Origin: Arcanobacterium_A sp034173665
GTDB lineage: Bacteria > Actinomycetota > Actinomycetes > Actinomycetales > Actinomycetaceae
Assembly (NCBI GenBank): GCA_034173665.1
Contig: JAXFDG010000008.1
Span: 1 to 8,605 of the forward strand
DNA length: 8,605 nt
Reading direction: 5' to 3'
Made by a program: the position numbers and the translations under genes. Of this stretch, positions 1-6,603 are shown piece after piece. Position 1 is the first letter of the stretch, and the number at the start of each line of letters is the position of its first letter. Below the pieces are notes generated by a model. It was not told the origin of the DNA and ran no database searches. It was given only the letters and a program-made list of their open reading frames with translations.

Positions 1-12
1 AGATAAGACATT

Positions 13-975
13 TCAAGAACGCAGCTGATCAATTTGATACAGTGCGATACCGGTTGCTACTGCCGCATTCAAAGATTCCATCTCTGAAGCAATCGGGATT
101 GAAGCTAGAACATCACAAGTTTCCCGCACAAGACGGGAAAGGCCCTTTCCTTCGGAACCTGTTACCAACACAAGTGGAACATCAGCTAAATCAAGCCTCG
201 GTAAAGATTCACTTCCTTCACCAGCTAATCCCACCACAAAGTAGCCTTGTTCTTTCAATTCTTCAAGAGCTCGCACTAAATTCTTTTCCCGCGCAACTGG
301 AACCCGAGCAAGCGCCCCTGCAGACACTTTCCACGCAGTTGCATTCACTGAAGCTGAACGACGCTCCGGAATCAAGACGCCGTCGGCATGAAACGCGGAA
401 GCGGAACGAACCACGGCACCGAAATTATGCGGATCAGTAATTGAATCAAGCGCGACAATCAGGCCCTTCCGGAACGAGAACCGCGCGGCATCAACAAGCT
501 CAGCTAAATCAACATAGTCATAAGGTGGAACTTCAATCGCGATTCCTTGATGCACTGCCCCATCAGTCATTCGATCAAGTTCGGAACGAGTCACTTCAAG
601 CAGTGGCATTCCAGCGTGGGTTGCCGCCCGCATTACCTCAGCAACACGTTCATCATTAGCAAGCGCACCAACCACAAAAACGCGAGTGTATGGAATTCCC
701 GAAGCAACAGCCTCTACTACCGGGTTCCGGCCAGCGATTAACTCGTAACCTTCCGGAATCCGTAAAACACCCCGCAATTTCGGCCCGGCAGCTTTTGCAG
801 CTGCTGCTTGAGCTGCAATCTTACGCTTATAAGCTGGGTGATAGGTCCGATCCTCGGCTTTTGGAGTTGGTCCTTTACCTTCAAGAGCGGCTCGACGTTG
901 CCCCCCGGAACCAACACGACTGCCTTTTTTCGCCCCTTTTCGCACTGCGCCTGGACGCCCAAAATGACCACCCAT
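13..975 (-). CDS. rlmB: 23S rRNA 2'-O-ribose methyltransferase RlmB (SpoU/TrmH family)
   Basis: This is a SpoU-type (trefoil-knot SPOUT) methyltransferase of 320 residues. In the RlmB subfamily it uses S-adenosylmethionine to methylate the 2'-OH of a conserved guanosine (G2251, E. coli numbering) in the peptidyl-transferase loop of 23S rRNA. All three SpoU motifs are visible: motif 1 at about 177-192 (DSITDPHNFGAVVRSA, with N184 and R190), motif 2 at about 271-279 (VTGSEGKGL) and motif 3 at about 293-306 (IPI then SLNAAVA). The N-terminal substrate-binding domain starts near residue 78 (ELIAGRNPVVEA). Before it lies a basic, Gly/Ala-rich extension of about 70 residues containing GSGGQRR and EGKGPTP, which is typical of actinobacterial members. 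The ATG lies one base after the cysS stop, with GGGAG six bases upstream inside the cysS end, so the gene is translationally linked to cysS. The RlmB assignment over other SpoU paralogues rests on the N-terminal domain and the cysS neighbourhood. Confidence 0.93.
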   Translation of the reverse strand: MGGHFGRPGAVRKGAKKGSRVGSGGQRRAALEGKGPTPKAEDRTYHPAYKRKIAAQAAAAKAAGPKLRGVLRIPEGYELIAGRNPVVEAVASGIPYTRVFVVGALANDERVAEVMRAATHAGMPLLEVTRSELDRMTDGAVHQGIAIEVPPYDYVDLAELVDAARFSFRKGLIVALDSITDPHNFGAVVRSASAFHADGVLIPERRSASVNATAWKVSAGALARVPVAREKNLVRALEELKEQGYFVVGLAGEGSESLPRLDLADVPLVLVTGSEGKGLSRLVRETCDVLASIPIASEMESLNAAVATGIALYQIDQLRS

Positions 976-976
976 A

Positions 977-2407
977 TTATTCTCCCAGCTTCCATCGAGC
1001 GCCTTGCGGCGAATCTTCTACAACAATTCCGGCATTTGCCAGAAGATCGCGCATCGCATCAGCCTTTGCCCAATCTTTTTCGGCACGGGCCTGAGCTCGT
1101 TGCGATAATACATCCTGCACCAAAGTATCAAGCGCAGACGCCATCACATCATTTGTGCCTCCAGAATTCTCCCGCCAAGGAGTTGCAAGTGGATCGAGAC
1201 CAAACACGTCAAGCATTGCACGCACATTAACCTGCATTGCGCGAACCTCTGATGCGTCTTCTTGCGCAAGCGCGTTATTGCCGCGCTTTACGTATTCGTG
1301 AACGACAGCGAGCGCAGCAGAAACATTTAAGTCATCGTTTAGCGCGGCAGCAAAATCTGCCGGATAATCAGCTTCAGTGTGCGCAGAAATTTCAGAAAGT
1401 GGAACTTCACCCACTTCGTCCACACTACGCTTCACAAATCCGGCAAGACGCTCCCATACGGCAGCTGCTTCTGCCAAAGTTTGATCAGAGTAGGCAACTG
1501 TAGAACGATAATGAACTGTGCCTAAGGCAAGTCGAACCAGCACTGCTGGATGTTCAGCTAAGATGTTCTCCACTGTGAGCGAGTTTCCAAGAGATTTACT
1601 CATCTTCTCGCCGTCAATCGTCACCCAAGCGTTATGCATCCAGTATTGTGCAAATCCGAAACCAGCGGCATGTGACTGTGCCTGCTCATTTTCGTGATGT
1701 GGGAATCGTAAATCGATTCCGCCACCATGAATATCAAAACTTTCGCCAAGATATTTACCACTCATTGTGGAACATTCAAGATGCCACCCTGGACGTCCCC
1801 GCCCCCATGGAGTATTCCAGCTTGCAGTTTCTGGTTCAGTTGGCTTTGCAGCTTTCCAAAGCGCAAAATCATGCGGGGAACGTTTATCTGGTTCAGCGTC
1901 GCTTTCCTCAGCTTTTAGCTCTTCCAAAGATTGACGTGTCAGCGAGCCATAATCCGGCAAAGACGCAACATCAAAATAAACATTGCCAGGATTCCCAACA
2001 TATGCATGACCGGCGTCAAGAATTTTTTGAATCAGTTCAATCATCTCTGTGACATGACCCGTTGCGCGTGGTTCATAGGTTGGACGAAGCACTCCAAGCG
2101 CATCATAGGCACGCGCAAATTCCTGTTCGAAGCGATATGCCCACGCCCACCAAGGACGATCCGCTTCGGCTGATTTATTGAGAATTTTATCGTCAATATC
2201 GGTTACGTTACGAACCATCGTAACATCATAACCTTTACGAGTAAGCCAACGCACGAGTACATCAAAGGCTAATGCTGAACGCATATGCCCAATATGCGGA
2301 GCACCCTGAACAGTTGCACCACATAGATAAATTCCTACTTTTCCTTCATGCAGCGGCTTAAATTCGCGCAAAGACTTGTTTGCAGAGTCATAAATCTTCA
2401 AAGTCAC
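977..2407 (-). CDS. cysS: Cysteinyl-tRNA synthetase
   Basis: This class Ia aminoacyl-tRNA synthetase of 476 residues is of normal family length. It charges tRNA-Cys with cysteine in the cytoplasm. The HIGH motif is HIGH at 38-41 and the KMSKS motif is at 268-272. The four zinc ligands that select cysteine can be placed by alignment to the E. coli enzyme: C29, C212 (HLECSTMS), H237 and E241 (FPHHENE). The DALR-type helical domain and C-terminal anticodon region follow, ending in RWKLGE. The true start is the GTG at 2405-2407: translation gives MTLKIYDSANKS, the usual CysS N-terminus. The overlapping ATG at 2407-2409 runs straight into TGA and cannot be used. The only Shine-Dalgarno candidates are a distant AGGT (11 nt) or a very close GAG, so initiation may be weak. 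The gene is divergent from the MFS transporter and is followed by rlmB after one base, so it probably heads a two-gene operon. Confidence 0.97.
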   Translation of the reverse strand: MTLKIYDSANKSLREFKPLHEGKVGIYLCGATVQGAPHIGHMRSALAFDVLVRWLTRKGYDVTMVRNVTDIDDKILNKSAEADRPWWAWAYRFEQEFARAYDALGVLRPTYEPRATGHVTEMIELIQKILDAGHAYVGNPGNVYFDVASLPDYGSLTRQSLEELKAEESDAEPDKRSPHDFALWKAAKPTEPETASWNTPWGRGRPGWHLECSTMSGKYLGESFDIHGGGIDLRFPHHENEQAQSHAAGFGFAQYWMHNAWVTIDGEKMSKSLGNSLTVENILAEHPAVLVRLALGTVHYRSTVAYSDQTLAEAAAVWERLAGFVKRSVDEVGEVPLSEISAHTEADYPADFAAALNDDLNVSAALAVVHEYVKRGNNALAQEDASEVRAMQVNVRAMLDVFGLDPLATPWRENSGGTNDVMASALDTLVQDVLSQRAQARAEKDWAKADAMRDLLANAGIVVEDSPQGARWKLGE

Positions 2408-2447
2408 ATCTCAAGATTACCTGCGTTTTTCAGACAAAGCCTAGCCG

Positions 2448-2476
2448 CATCTAAAATTTCGCCCTGAAATAAGCAA
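2448..2476 (-). promoter_or_regulatory. Possible cysS-rlmB promoter
   Basis: On the minus strand, TTGCTT (2471-2476) and TAGATG (2448-2453) are separated by exactly 17 bases and could be sigma-70-type -35 and -10 boxes. Transcription would begin near 2441, leaving a leader of about 33 bases before the GTG of cysS. Each hexamer matches the consensus in only about half its positions, so this is a weak prediction supported mainly by spacing and by the need for a promoter once the MFS gene isolates cysS from ispF. Confidence 0.3.
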
Positions 2477-2497
2477 GTGTGCGACGCGTTTAACAGT

Positions 2498-2503
2498 TAT
2501 TTT
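2498..2503 (+). promoter_or_regulatory. Possible -10 box for a leaderless MFS transcript
   Basis: TATTTT ends six bases before the ATG at 2510. This is the spacing expected if transcription starts at the A of the start codon, a common arrangement in actinobacteria. The upstream bases show no Shine-Dalgarno sequence, which agrees with a leaderless message. No good -35 box is seen; the position where one would lie overlaps the possible cysS -35 box on the other strand. Confidence 0.35.
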
Positions 2504-2509
2504 AGATAT

Positions 2510-3907
2510 ATGAGCAAAAATGAAGCAACGCATCCGGTGATTCCAGTTCCCGGAGATCACATTCCTGCTACAGATCAACTTCAGGAACAGGAACTCAAAC
2601 TATTTAGCAAACCTGTAATTTCTTGGGGACTTTGGGATTGGGGATCAGCGGCTTTCAACGCAGTTGTAACCACTTTCGTCTTTTCCACATATATCACTAA
2701 CGCGAAACTCTTCGGCCCAGATGCAAATACGTATCTCGGCTGGACCCTCACAGTTGCCGGACTTCTCGTTGCAGCAGTTGCCCCAGCACTTGGTCATTGG
2801 GTCGATCGCTCTGGAAAATCACGCACCGTTCTTATTACTTTTACATTAATGACGGCGCTCGTTGTAACCGGTCTGTTCTGGGTTTCCCCAAATGAAGGGC
2901 GACTCTGGCTTGGCTTATTCTTACTTGGCGCGGGAAATATTACATTCGAGATTTCTTCCGTTGTTTACAACTCAATGATTAACGATATTGCTTCTGAAAA
3001 GAATGTCGGTCGCGTTTCTGGCTTTGGCTGGGGTCTCGGCTACGTCGGTGGAATCGTGCTTCTCCTGATTCTCTTTATCGGTTTCATCAGTCCTGAAGTG
3101 GGATGGTTTGGAGTTACTTCCGAAAACGGTTTAAATGTTCGAGTTGCAATGCTTTTTGCAGCTGCGTGGTTATTCTTGTTCTCACTCCCAGTATTCTTCA
3201 CCGCAAAAAACAAAGCTCCGAAAAAATCTGACGCTCATAGCAGCGGAATCATCGGCGCTTATCGCGATGTTTTCCACTCGATTAAACGCATCTGGAATGA
3301 TGACCGTTCAATTGTTTGGTTCTTAATTTCTTCAGCGATTTATCGCGATGGTTTGGCGGGTGTATTCTCCTTCGGTGCAGTTCTTGCAGCTGTAGCTTTT
3401 GACTTTAGCCCTAGTGAAGTAATCCTTTTTGGTGTTGCAGCGAATGTGGTAGCTGGTATCGCAACCATTGCTTTTGGATACCTTGACGATAAGCTCGGCT
3501 CACGTTTCGTGATTATCGTATCAGTATCCCTGCTAATTGCCTTTGGTCTGATTATTTTCATCTTCCACAATGGTGCATTTGGGCTTACCGGAAAGCAGAT
3601 TTATTGGGTCTTCGGTATGGGGCTGTCCATCTTTGTGGGCCCAACCCAGGCGGCTTCCCGCACCTATCTTGCCCGAATTGCACCAAAGGGTGATGAAGCC
3701 GAACTCTTCGGTCTCTACGCCACAACTGGTCGTGCCGTTTCCTTCCTAGCTCCCTTTATGTACTCAACAGCAATCGTGAGCGCCGCAATGATTACCGGGC
3801 AGGCAAAAGATGATGTTGCTTATGCGGGAATTCTTGGCGTCGTTTTCGTGCTTGCTCTTGGCTTAATTACCTTCATTCCAGTTAAGGACCCAGCTAAGAA
3901 ACAGTAG
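2510..3907 (+). CDS. MFS transporter, UMF1 / Atg22-like family
   Basis: This 465-residue integral membrane protein has about 12 hydrophobic segments in two halves. The central hydrophilic loop is near residues 232-265. Family marks include WGLWDWGSAAFNAVVTTFVF at about 39-58, which resembles the W-x-x-Y/W-D-W-A-x-S-A-F opening of UMF1/Atg22-like proteins. Motif-A-like loops are at 95-105 (GHWVDRSGKSR) and 323-332 (GYLDDKLGSR). There is also a conserved block FGLYATTGRAVSFLAP near 400-415. The yeast relative Atg22 exports amino acids from the vacuole; bacterial substrates are largely unknown, so no substrate is assigned. A GTG at 2477 would extend the protein by 11 residues. The ATG at 2510 is preferred because it gives the simpler N-terminus (MSKNEATH) and sits correctly behind a -10-like box. 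The gene is divergent from cysS and convergent with ispF, and is transcribed alone. Base composition looks similar to its neighbours. Confidence 0.85.
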   Translation: MSKNEATHPVIPVPGDHIPATDQLQEQELKLFSKPVISWGLWDWGSAAFNAVVTTFVFSTYITNAKLFGPDANTYLGWTLTVAGLLVAAVAPALGHWVDRSGKSRTVLITFTLMTALVVTGLFWVSPNEGRLWLGLFLLGAGNITFEISSVVYNSMINDIASEKNVGRVSGFGWGLGYVGGIVLLLILFIGFISPEVGWFGVTSENGLNVRVAMLFAAAWLFLFSLPVFFTAKNKAPKKSDAHSSGIIGAYRDVFHSIKRIWNDDRSIVWFLISSAIYRDGLAGVFSFGAVLAAVAFDFSPSEVILFGVAANVVAGIATIAFGYLDDKLGSRFVIIVSVSLLIAFGLIIFIFHNGAFGLTGKQIYWVFGMGLSIFVGPTQAASRTYLARIAPKGDEAELFGLYATTGRAVSFLAPFMYSTAIVSAAMITGQAKDDVAYAGILGVVFVLALGLITFIPVKDPAKKQ

Positions 3908-3931
3908 CTACTCGTATTAACCGCTAGTAAC

Positions 3932-3979
3932 TTTTGAGCCCACGGCGCTAATTCTCAGAAAGTGCTCGTGGGCTCAAAA
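3932..3979. terminator. Bidirectional hairpin between MFS gene and ispF
   Basis: A perfect 13-base inverted repeat (TTTTGAGCCCACG at 3932-3944, CGTGGGCTCAAAA at 3967-3979) lies between the convergent stops. The stem can be extended inward by GCGCT / AGTGC (3945-3949 with 3961-3965) if one T is bulged, leaving a loop of about 11 bases. The symmetrical outer A/T ends mean the same structure can form in both transcripts. After the arm there is no long U-tract on either strand (TTTCTC on plus, GTTACT on minus), so it is more an I-shaped or U-poor terminator than a classical one. Placement between convergent genes strongly supports termination. Confidence 0.75.
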
Positions 3980-3999
3980 TTTCTCGCGCAAAACTTCTC

Positions 4000-4488
4000 T
4001 TAGTTCTCCCGATACACAAGGGCACTCGCAATCGCTGCGAGACCTTCTTCTTTTCCAGTAAATCCAAGACGGTCTGTAGTAGTTGCACTAACCGATGTTG
4101 AGGCACCGATAATTGCACTCATCGCAGTTTCAGCTTCCGCTTTCCGTGGGGAAAATCTTGGCTTTTGCCCAATAATTTGAATGCTCACATTCGCGATTTT
4201 CCAACCAGCTTCTTTTAATAGTCTTACCGTTTCACCAAGTAAGGCCGCACCACTAGCTCCCGCCCACTCTGGACGGTCCACCCCAAAAACTGTTCCCAAT
4301 TCACCTATTCCGGAAGCCATTAATAGTGCATCACAAGCAGCGTGTGCTGCCACATCAGCATCTGAATGCCCTTCTAAACCACGTTCATTTGGCCATTGCA
4401 AACACGCCAATGCTAATGGTCTTGTGGCATCCTGGGCATAGGCGTGAACATCTACCGCAGTAGCAGTGCGAAAAAGTGAAAAATCCAT
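4000..4488 (-). CDS. ispF: 2-C-methyl-D-erythritol 2,4-cyclodiphosphate synthase
   Basis: IspF (162 residues, normal length) cyclises 4-diphosphocytidyl-methylerythritol 2-phosphate to methylerythritol cyclodiphosphate with release of CMP, in the MEP isoprenoid pathway. The family forms homotrimers with a zinc site between subunits. The metal ligands are visible as D13 and H15 (VDVHAY) and H49 in the GHSDADVAAH block (40-49). The C-terminal signature SVSATTTDRLGFTGKEEGLAA spans about 132-152. Two small departures from the usual pattern are seen: the glycine of G-x-D-x-H is A11, and the loop after GELG reads FGVDRPEW, with Arg where relatives often have Asp. The ATG directly follows the ispD TAA (TAAATG), and AGGAA nine bases upstream lies inside ispD, so the two are translationally coupled. 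The gene ends before the shared terminator hairpin. Confidence 0.96.
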   Translation of the reverse strand: MDFSLFRTATAVDVHAYAQDATRPLALACLQWPNERGLEGHSDADVAAHAACDALLMASGIGELGTVFGVDRPEWAGASGAALLGETVRLLKEAGWKIANVSIQIIGQKPRFSPRKAEAETAMSAIIGASTSVSATTTDRLGFTGKEEGLAAIASALVYREN

Positions 4489-5196
4489 TTAGTCTTGTTC
4501 CTCATAGGTTAAAAAGAACTCTGAAAGTGCTAAATCTTCAGCTGTGGTGATTTTTAAAGCTCGGCGGCTCCCTGGAACTACTAGTACCTCTGCCCCCATT
4601 AACTCAATTAGGGCAGCGTCATCTGGAACCGCACTCTGTTCAGTTTCACTTAAGCTTTCGCCGAATTTATGAGCAGCACGAATTACTTCAGTGCGGAACC
4701 CTTGCGGAGTCTGAATTGCTCGCAAATCAGTTCGATCTAGGGTTTCTGATACGAAATTTTCTCCCTTAATTCGCTTCACTGTGTCAACGACGGCGAGCGC
4801 TGGAATCACAGCATCGTTTCCGTTCTCCAAGGCTTGAATCACTGTTTCAATTTGCTTTACCGGAGTTAAAGCTCGAGCCGCATCATGAATTAAAACATAT
4901 TCCGCTTCAACTGCCGCAAGTCCATTTGCTACCGACATTTGCCGCGTGCTCCCACCCACAACAAATTTTAATTCGAGGTTTGGATGCATCCCTTTTAAGG
5001 GGTGAAGCACGTTGGCGAAAGACTCTGTTTCTCCAGCCGGAATCGTCACAATAATTTCATTAACTCCAGCTGCCAGCATACTCTCAGCTGCCCACAGAAT
5101 TAATGGTTTACCAGATAATTCCACTAAAGCTTTCGGAACATTTGCTCCTAGGCGCGTACCCGAGCCAGCACCAGCAATCAATGCCGCAACACTCAT
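4489..5196 (-). CDS. ispD: 2-C-methyl-D-erythritol 4-phosphate cytidylyltransferase
   Basis: IspD (235 residues) transfers CMP from CTP to methylerythritol 4-phosphate, making the precursor of the IspE and IspF steps. The nucleotide-binding opening is AGAGSGTRLGANVPK (about 8-22), with R15 and K22 in the positions of the catalytic Arg and Lys. Further family blocks are GGSTRQMSVANGL (81-93), HDAARAL (104-110), DTVKRI (138-143), LRAIQTPQGF (158-167) and RRALKITTAEDLALSEFFL (211-229), where K215 corresponds to the conserved lysine of the second half. The start ATG follows the carD stop by 22 bases, with only a weak GAAAGAA as ribosome site. This suggests translation depends partly on ribosomes arriving from carD. 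The ispD stop abuts the ispF start. IspD and IspF are separate here, not fused as in some bacteria. Confidence 0.96.
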   Translation of the reverse strand: MSVAALIAGAGSGTRLGANVPKALVELSGKPLILWAAESMLAAGVNEIIVTIPAGETESFANVLHPLKGMHPNLELKFVVGGSTRQMSVANGLAAVEAEYVLIHDAARALTPVKQIETVIQALENGNDAVIPALAVVDTVKRIKGENFVSETLDRTDLRAIQTPQGFRTEVIRAAHKFGESLSETEQSAVPDDAALIELMGAEVLVVPGSRRALKITTAEDLALSEFFLTYEEQD

Positions 5197-5218
5197 TGCT
5201 TAAATTCTTTCGCTTAGC

Positions 5219-5794
5219 TTATTCTGCCGATTCAGCAGAGGCACTACTTGCAGAGGATTCTGCAGACGCACTACTCTCGGCAGATTCAGCACTCTCTCCA
5301 GAAGCTAAGTTAAACTCACCAAGGATTTCGTTAAGTAACACACCAGCTTCGTCGTCAGAAATATTCCGTGCTAAAGCAACCTCAGAACCAAGAATTCCGC
5401 GTGCCTGGGAAAGCATCCGCTTCTCCCCTGCCGAAAGACCCCGGTCAAGGTTACGCCGAGAAAGATCACGCACAACTTCCGCAACCTTATTCACATCACC
5501 GGAAGTTAACTTTTCACCATTTGCTTTGTATCGACGTGACCAGTTGGCTGGCTCATCAACATTCTCTTCACGCAAAACTGAGAAAACTTGTTCTAACTGA
5601 TCTTCGTTTGAAACATCCCGAACGCCTACATTCTCCAGCGAATCAGCCGGAACCTGAATTGTTAAATCGCCCTGGATAATACGCAAGGTGAGATAGAGCC
5701 GCTTTTCACCACGAATCGTGCGCTCAGAAATATCTTCAATGCGAGCCGCGCCATGATGTGGGTAAACCACGGTTTCGCCAACTTGAAAGCTCAT
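5219..5794 (-). CDS. carD: CarD family RNA polymerase-binding transcription factor
   Basis: CarD binds the RNA polymerase beta subunit and stabilises open promoter complexes, especially at rRNA promoters. The Tudor-like RNAP-interaction domain spans about 1-53 (VGETVVYPHHGAARIED), followed by the helical DNA-binding domain with EPANWSRRYKAN (81-92; W85 matches the DNA-wedging W85 of M. tuberculosis), SGDVNKVAEVVRDL and GLSAGEKRML. R25, an RNAP contact in the mycobacterial protein, is kept; position 47 is Gln where M. tuberculosis has Arg. After about residue 164 comes a 28-residue Ser/Ala/Glu repeat tail that the 162-residue mycobacterial protein lacks. The longer reading from GTG at 5800 (MIMSF...) is rejected: GAGAGG at 5803-5808 is eight bases from ATG 5794 but only two from that GTG, giving 191 residues. 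It precedes ispD by 22 bases and has a plausible promoter of its own. Confidence 0.95.
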   Translation of the reverse strand: MSFQVGETVVYPHHGAARIEDISERTIRGEKRLYLTLRIIQGDLTIQVPADSLENVGVRDVSNEDQLEQVFSVLREENVDEPANWSRRYKANGEKLTSGDVNKVAEVVRDLSRRNLDRGLSAGEKRMLSQARGILGSEVALARNISDDEAGVLLNEILGEFNLASGESAESAESSASAESSASSASAESAE

Positions 5795-5802
5795 AATCAC
5801 AA

Positions 5803-5808
5803 CCTCTC
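5803..5808 (-). promoter_or_regulatory. carD ribosome binding site that decides the start
   Basis: GAGAGG on the minus strand is eight bases upstream of the ATG at 5792-5794 and two bases upstream of the in-frame GTG at 5798-5800. Only the ATG has workable spacing, so the protein begins MSFQVGETVV, which also matches the length of the N-terminus in mycobacterial CarD. Confidence 0.75.
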
Positions 5809-5824
5809 GAAACAGTTATGCATC

Positions 5825-5830
5825 ATTCTA
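5825..5830 (-). promoter_or_regulatory. Possible carD -10 promoter box
   Basis: TAGAAT on the minus strand matches the -10 consensus TATAAT in five of six positions and sits in the 74-base gap between regX3 and carD. Transcription would start near 5818, giving a leader of about 24 bases with a good ribosome site. The -35 region is poor. An independent promoter would let carD-ispD-ispF be expressed without phosphate control by senX3-regX3. Confidence 0.45.
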
Positions 5831-5868
5831 TCAAGGTGCGAGAAAATCGGCTTGCTATATTGGTTATC

Positions 5869-6558
5869 TCACCGTTCCACTAATTTGTATCCCACGCCAC
5901 GAACTGTTAAAACAATCTGTGGATTAGCCGGATCAATCTCGATTTTTGAGCGTAATCGCTTGATATGCACATCCAAAGTCTTGGTATCACCGATATAGTT
6001 ATATCCCCAAATTCGATCAAGAAGCTGATTCCGAGTTAGCACCCTTCCTGGATTTTGCATCAATAATTCAAGTAGTTCATACTCACGCAACGGCATCTGC
6101 ACAAGTTCCCCTCGCACTCGAACTTCATGCGCCTGAGCATCAAGCAGTAACTCCCCAACAGCTAAAGTTTGTGTCGGAGCCACAGATTCTTCAAAAACAG
6201 CTTGTGTCCGTCGAAGCAATGCGCGAACCCGAGCTAATAATTCCCGATATGAATAAGGTTTAGTGAGATAGTCATCAGCCCCAAGCTCTAATCCAAGAAC
6301 TTTATCAATCTCAGAATCTTTTGCCGTTAGCATCATAATTGGAACATTTGATTTTTGCCGAAGCTGTTTACAAACTTCAGTTCCTGATAGTTTTGGCAAC
6401 ATTACATCCAATAACACTAAATCTATCTGAGAATTAAAACTATCCAGAGCTTGCACGCCGTCGGCAACCGTAACCAAATCGTAGCCATCACGCTGCAAGT
6501 TAAAGGCAAGAGTTTCTCGCAATGTTGGTTCATCTTCAACCAATAGAATTGTGGTCAT
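5869..6558 (-). CDS. regX3: Phosphate-responsive response regulator RegX3 (OmpR/PhoB family)
   Basis: RegX3 (229 residues) is the DNA-binding partner of SenX3 that activates phosphate-uptake genes under limitation. The receiver domain (about 1-118) shows the acidic pocket E8-D9, phospho-acceptor D51 (LVLLDVMLP), T78 (MLTAKDSEIDKV) and K100 (LTKPYS). The winged-helix domain (about 130-229) contains the recognition region GDTKTLDVHIKRLRSKIE and ends VRGVGYKLVER, nearly identical in pattern to mycobacterial RegX3. MtrA/PhoP-type regulators are less likely because of the TDSEIDKV-like and GDTKTLDVHIKRLRSKIE runs and the SenX3/PhoU neighbours. The ATG has AGGA five bases upstream. It lies 45 bases after the senX3 stop, in the same orientation, so the two genes should be co-transcribed. 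That gap contains a short 11-bp-period repeat. Confidence 0.94.
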   Translation of the reverse strand: MTTILLVEDEPTLRETLAFNLQRDGYDLVTVADGVQALDSFNSQIDLVLLDVMLPKLSGTEVCKQLRQKSNVPIMMLTAKDSEIDKVLGLELGADDYLTKPYSYRELLARVRALLRRTQAVFEESVAPTQTLAVGELLLDAQAHEVRVRGELVQMPLREYELLELLMQNPGRVLTRNQLLDRIWGYNYIGDTKTLDVHIKRLRSKIEIDPANPQIVLTVRGVGYKLVER

Positions 6559-6575
6559 TTTCTTCCTACCTGACT

Positions 6576-6595
6576 ATTTTGCTCGGATTTTACTC
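6576..6595 (-). repeat. Short 11-bp-period direct repeat upstream of regX3
   Basis: On the minus strand, GAGTAAAAT (6587-6595) and GAGCAAAAT (6576-6584) match in 8 of 9 bases with an 11-bp period, one helical turn. They sit between senX3 and regX3, 17 or more bases upstream of the regX3 ATG. Eleven-base spacing is the pattern used by PhoB/RegX3-type dimers, so this could be a weak autoregulatory site. The units are short and A-rich, and chance cannot be excluded. Confidence 0.35.
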
Positions 6596-6603
6596 AGATG
6601 CTG

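Noticed and set aside
42..2173. Several plus-strand open frames opposite rlmB and cysS
   Set aside because: They overlap well-supported conserved genes on the other strand and show Gln/His-rich, low-information translations typical of shadow frames.
2477..2509. Extended MFS start at GTG 2477 adding 11 residues
   Set aside because: No ribosome site precedes it, and the added residues overlap the likely -10 promoter box; ATG 2510 is simpler.
5103..5600. Plus-strand Ser/Ala-rich open frame opposite ispD and carD
   Set aside because: It is the mirror of the repetitive carD tail and crosses the ispD/carD boundary; no start signal and no recognisable protein features.
5832..5880. Possible terminator hairpin after regX3 (GGTGAGA with TCTCGCACC on the minus strand)
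   Set aside because: The stem is only four plus three pairs around a two-base bulge, starts inside the regX3 end and has no U-tract; too weak to call.
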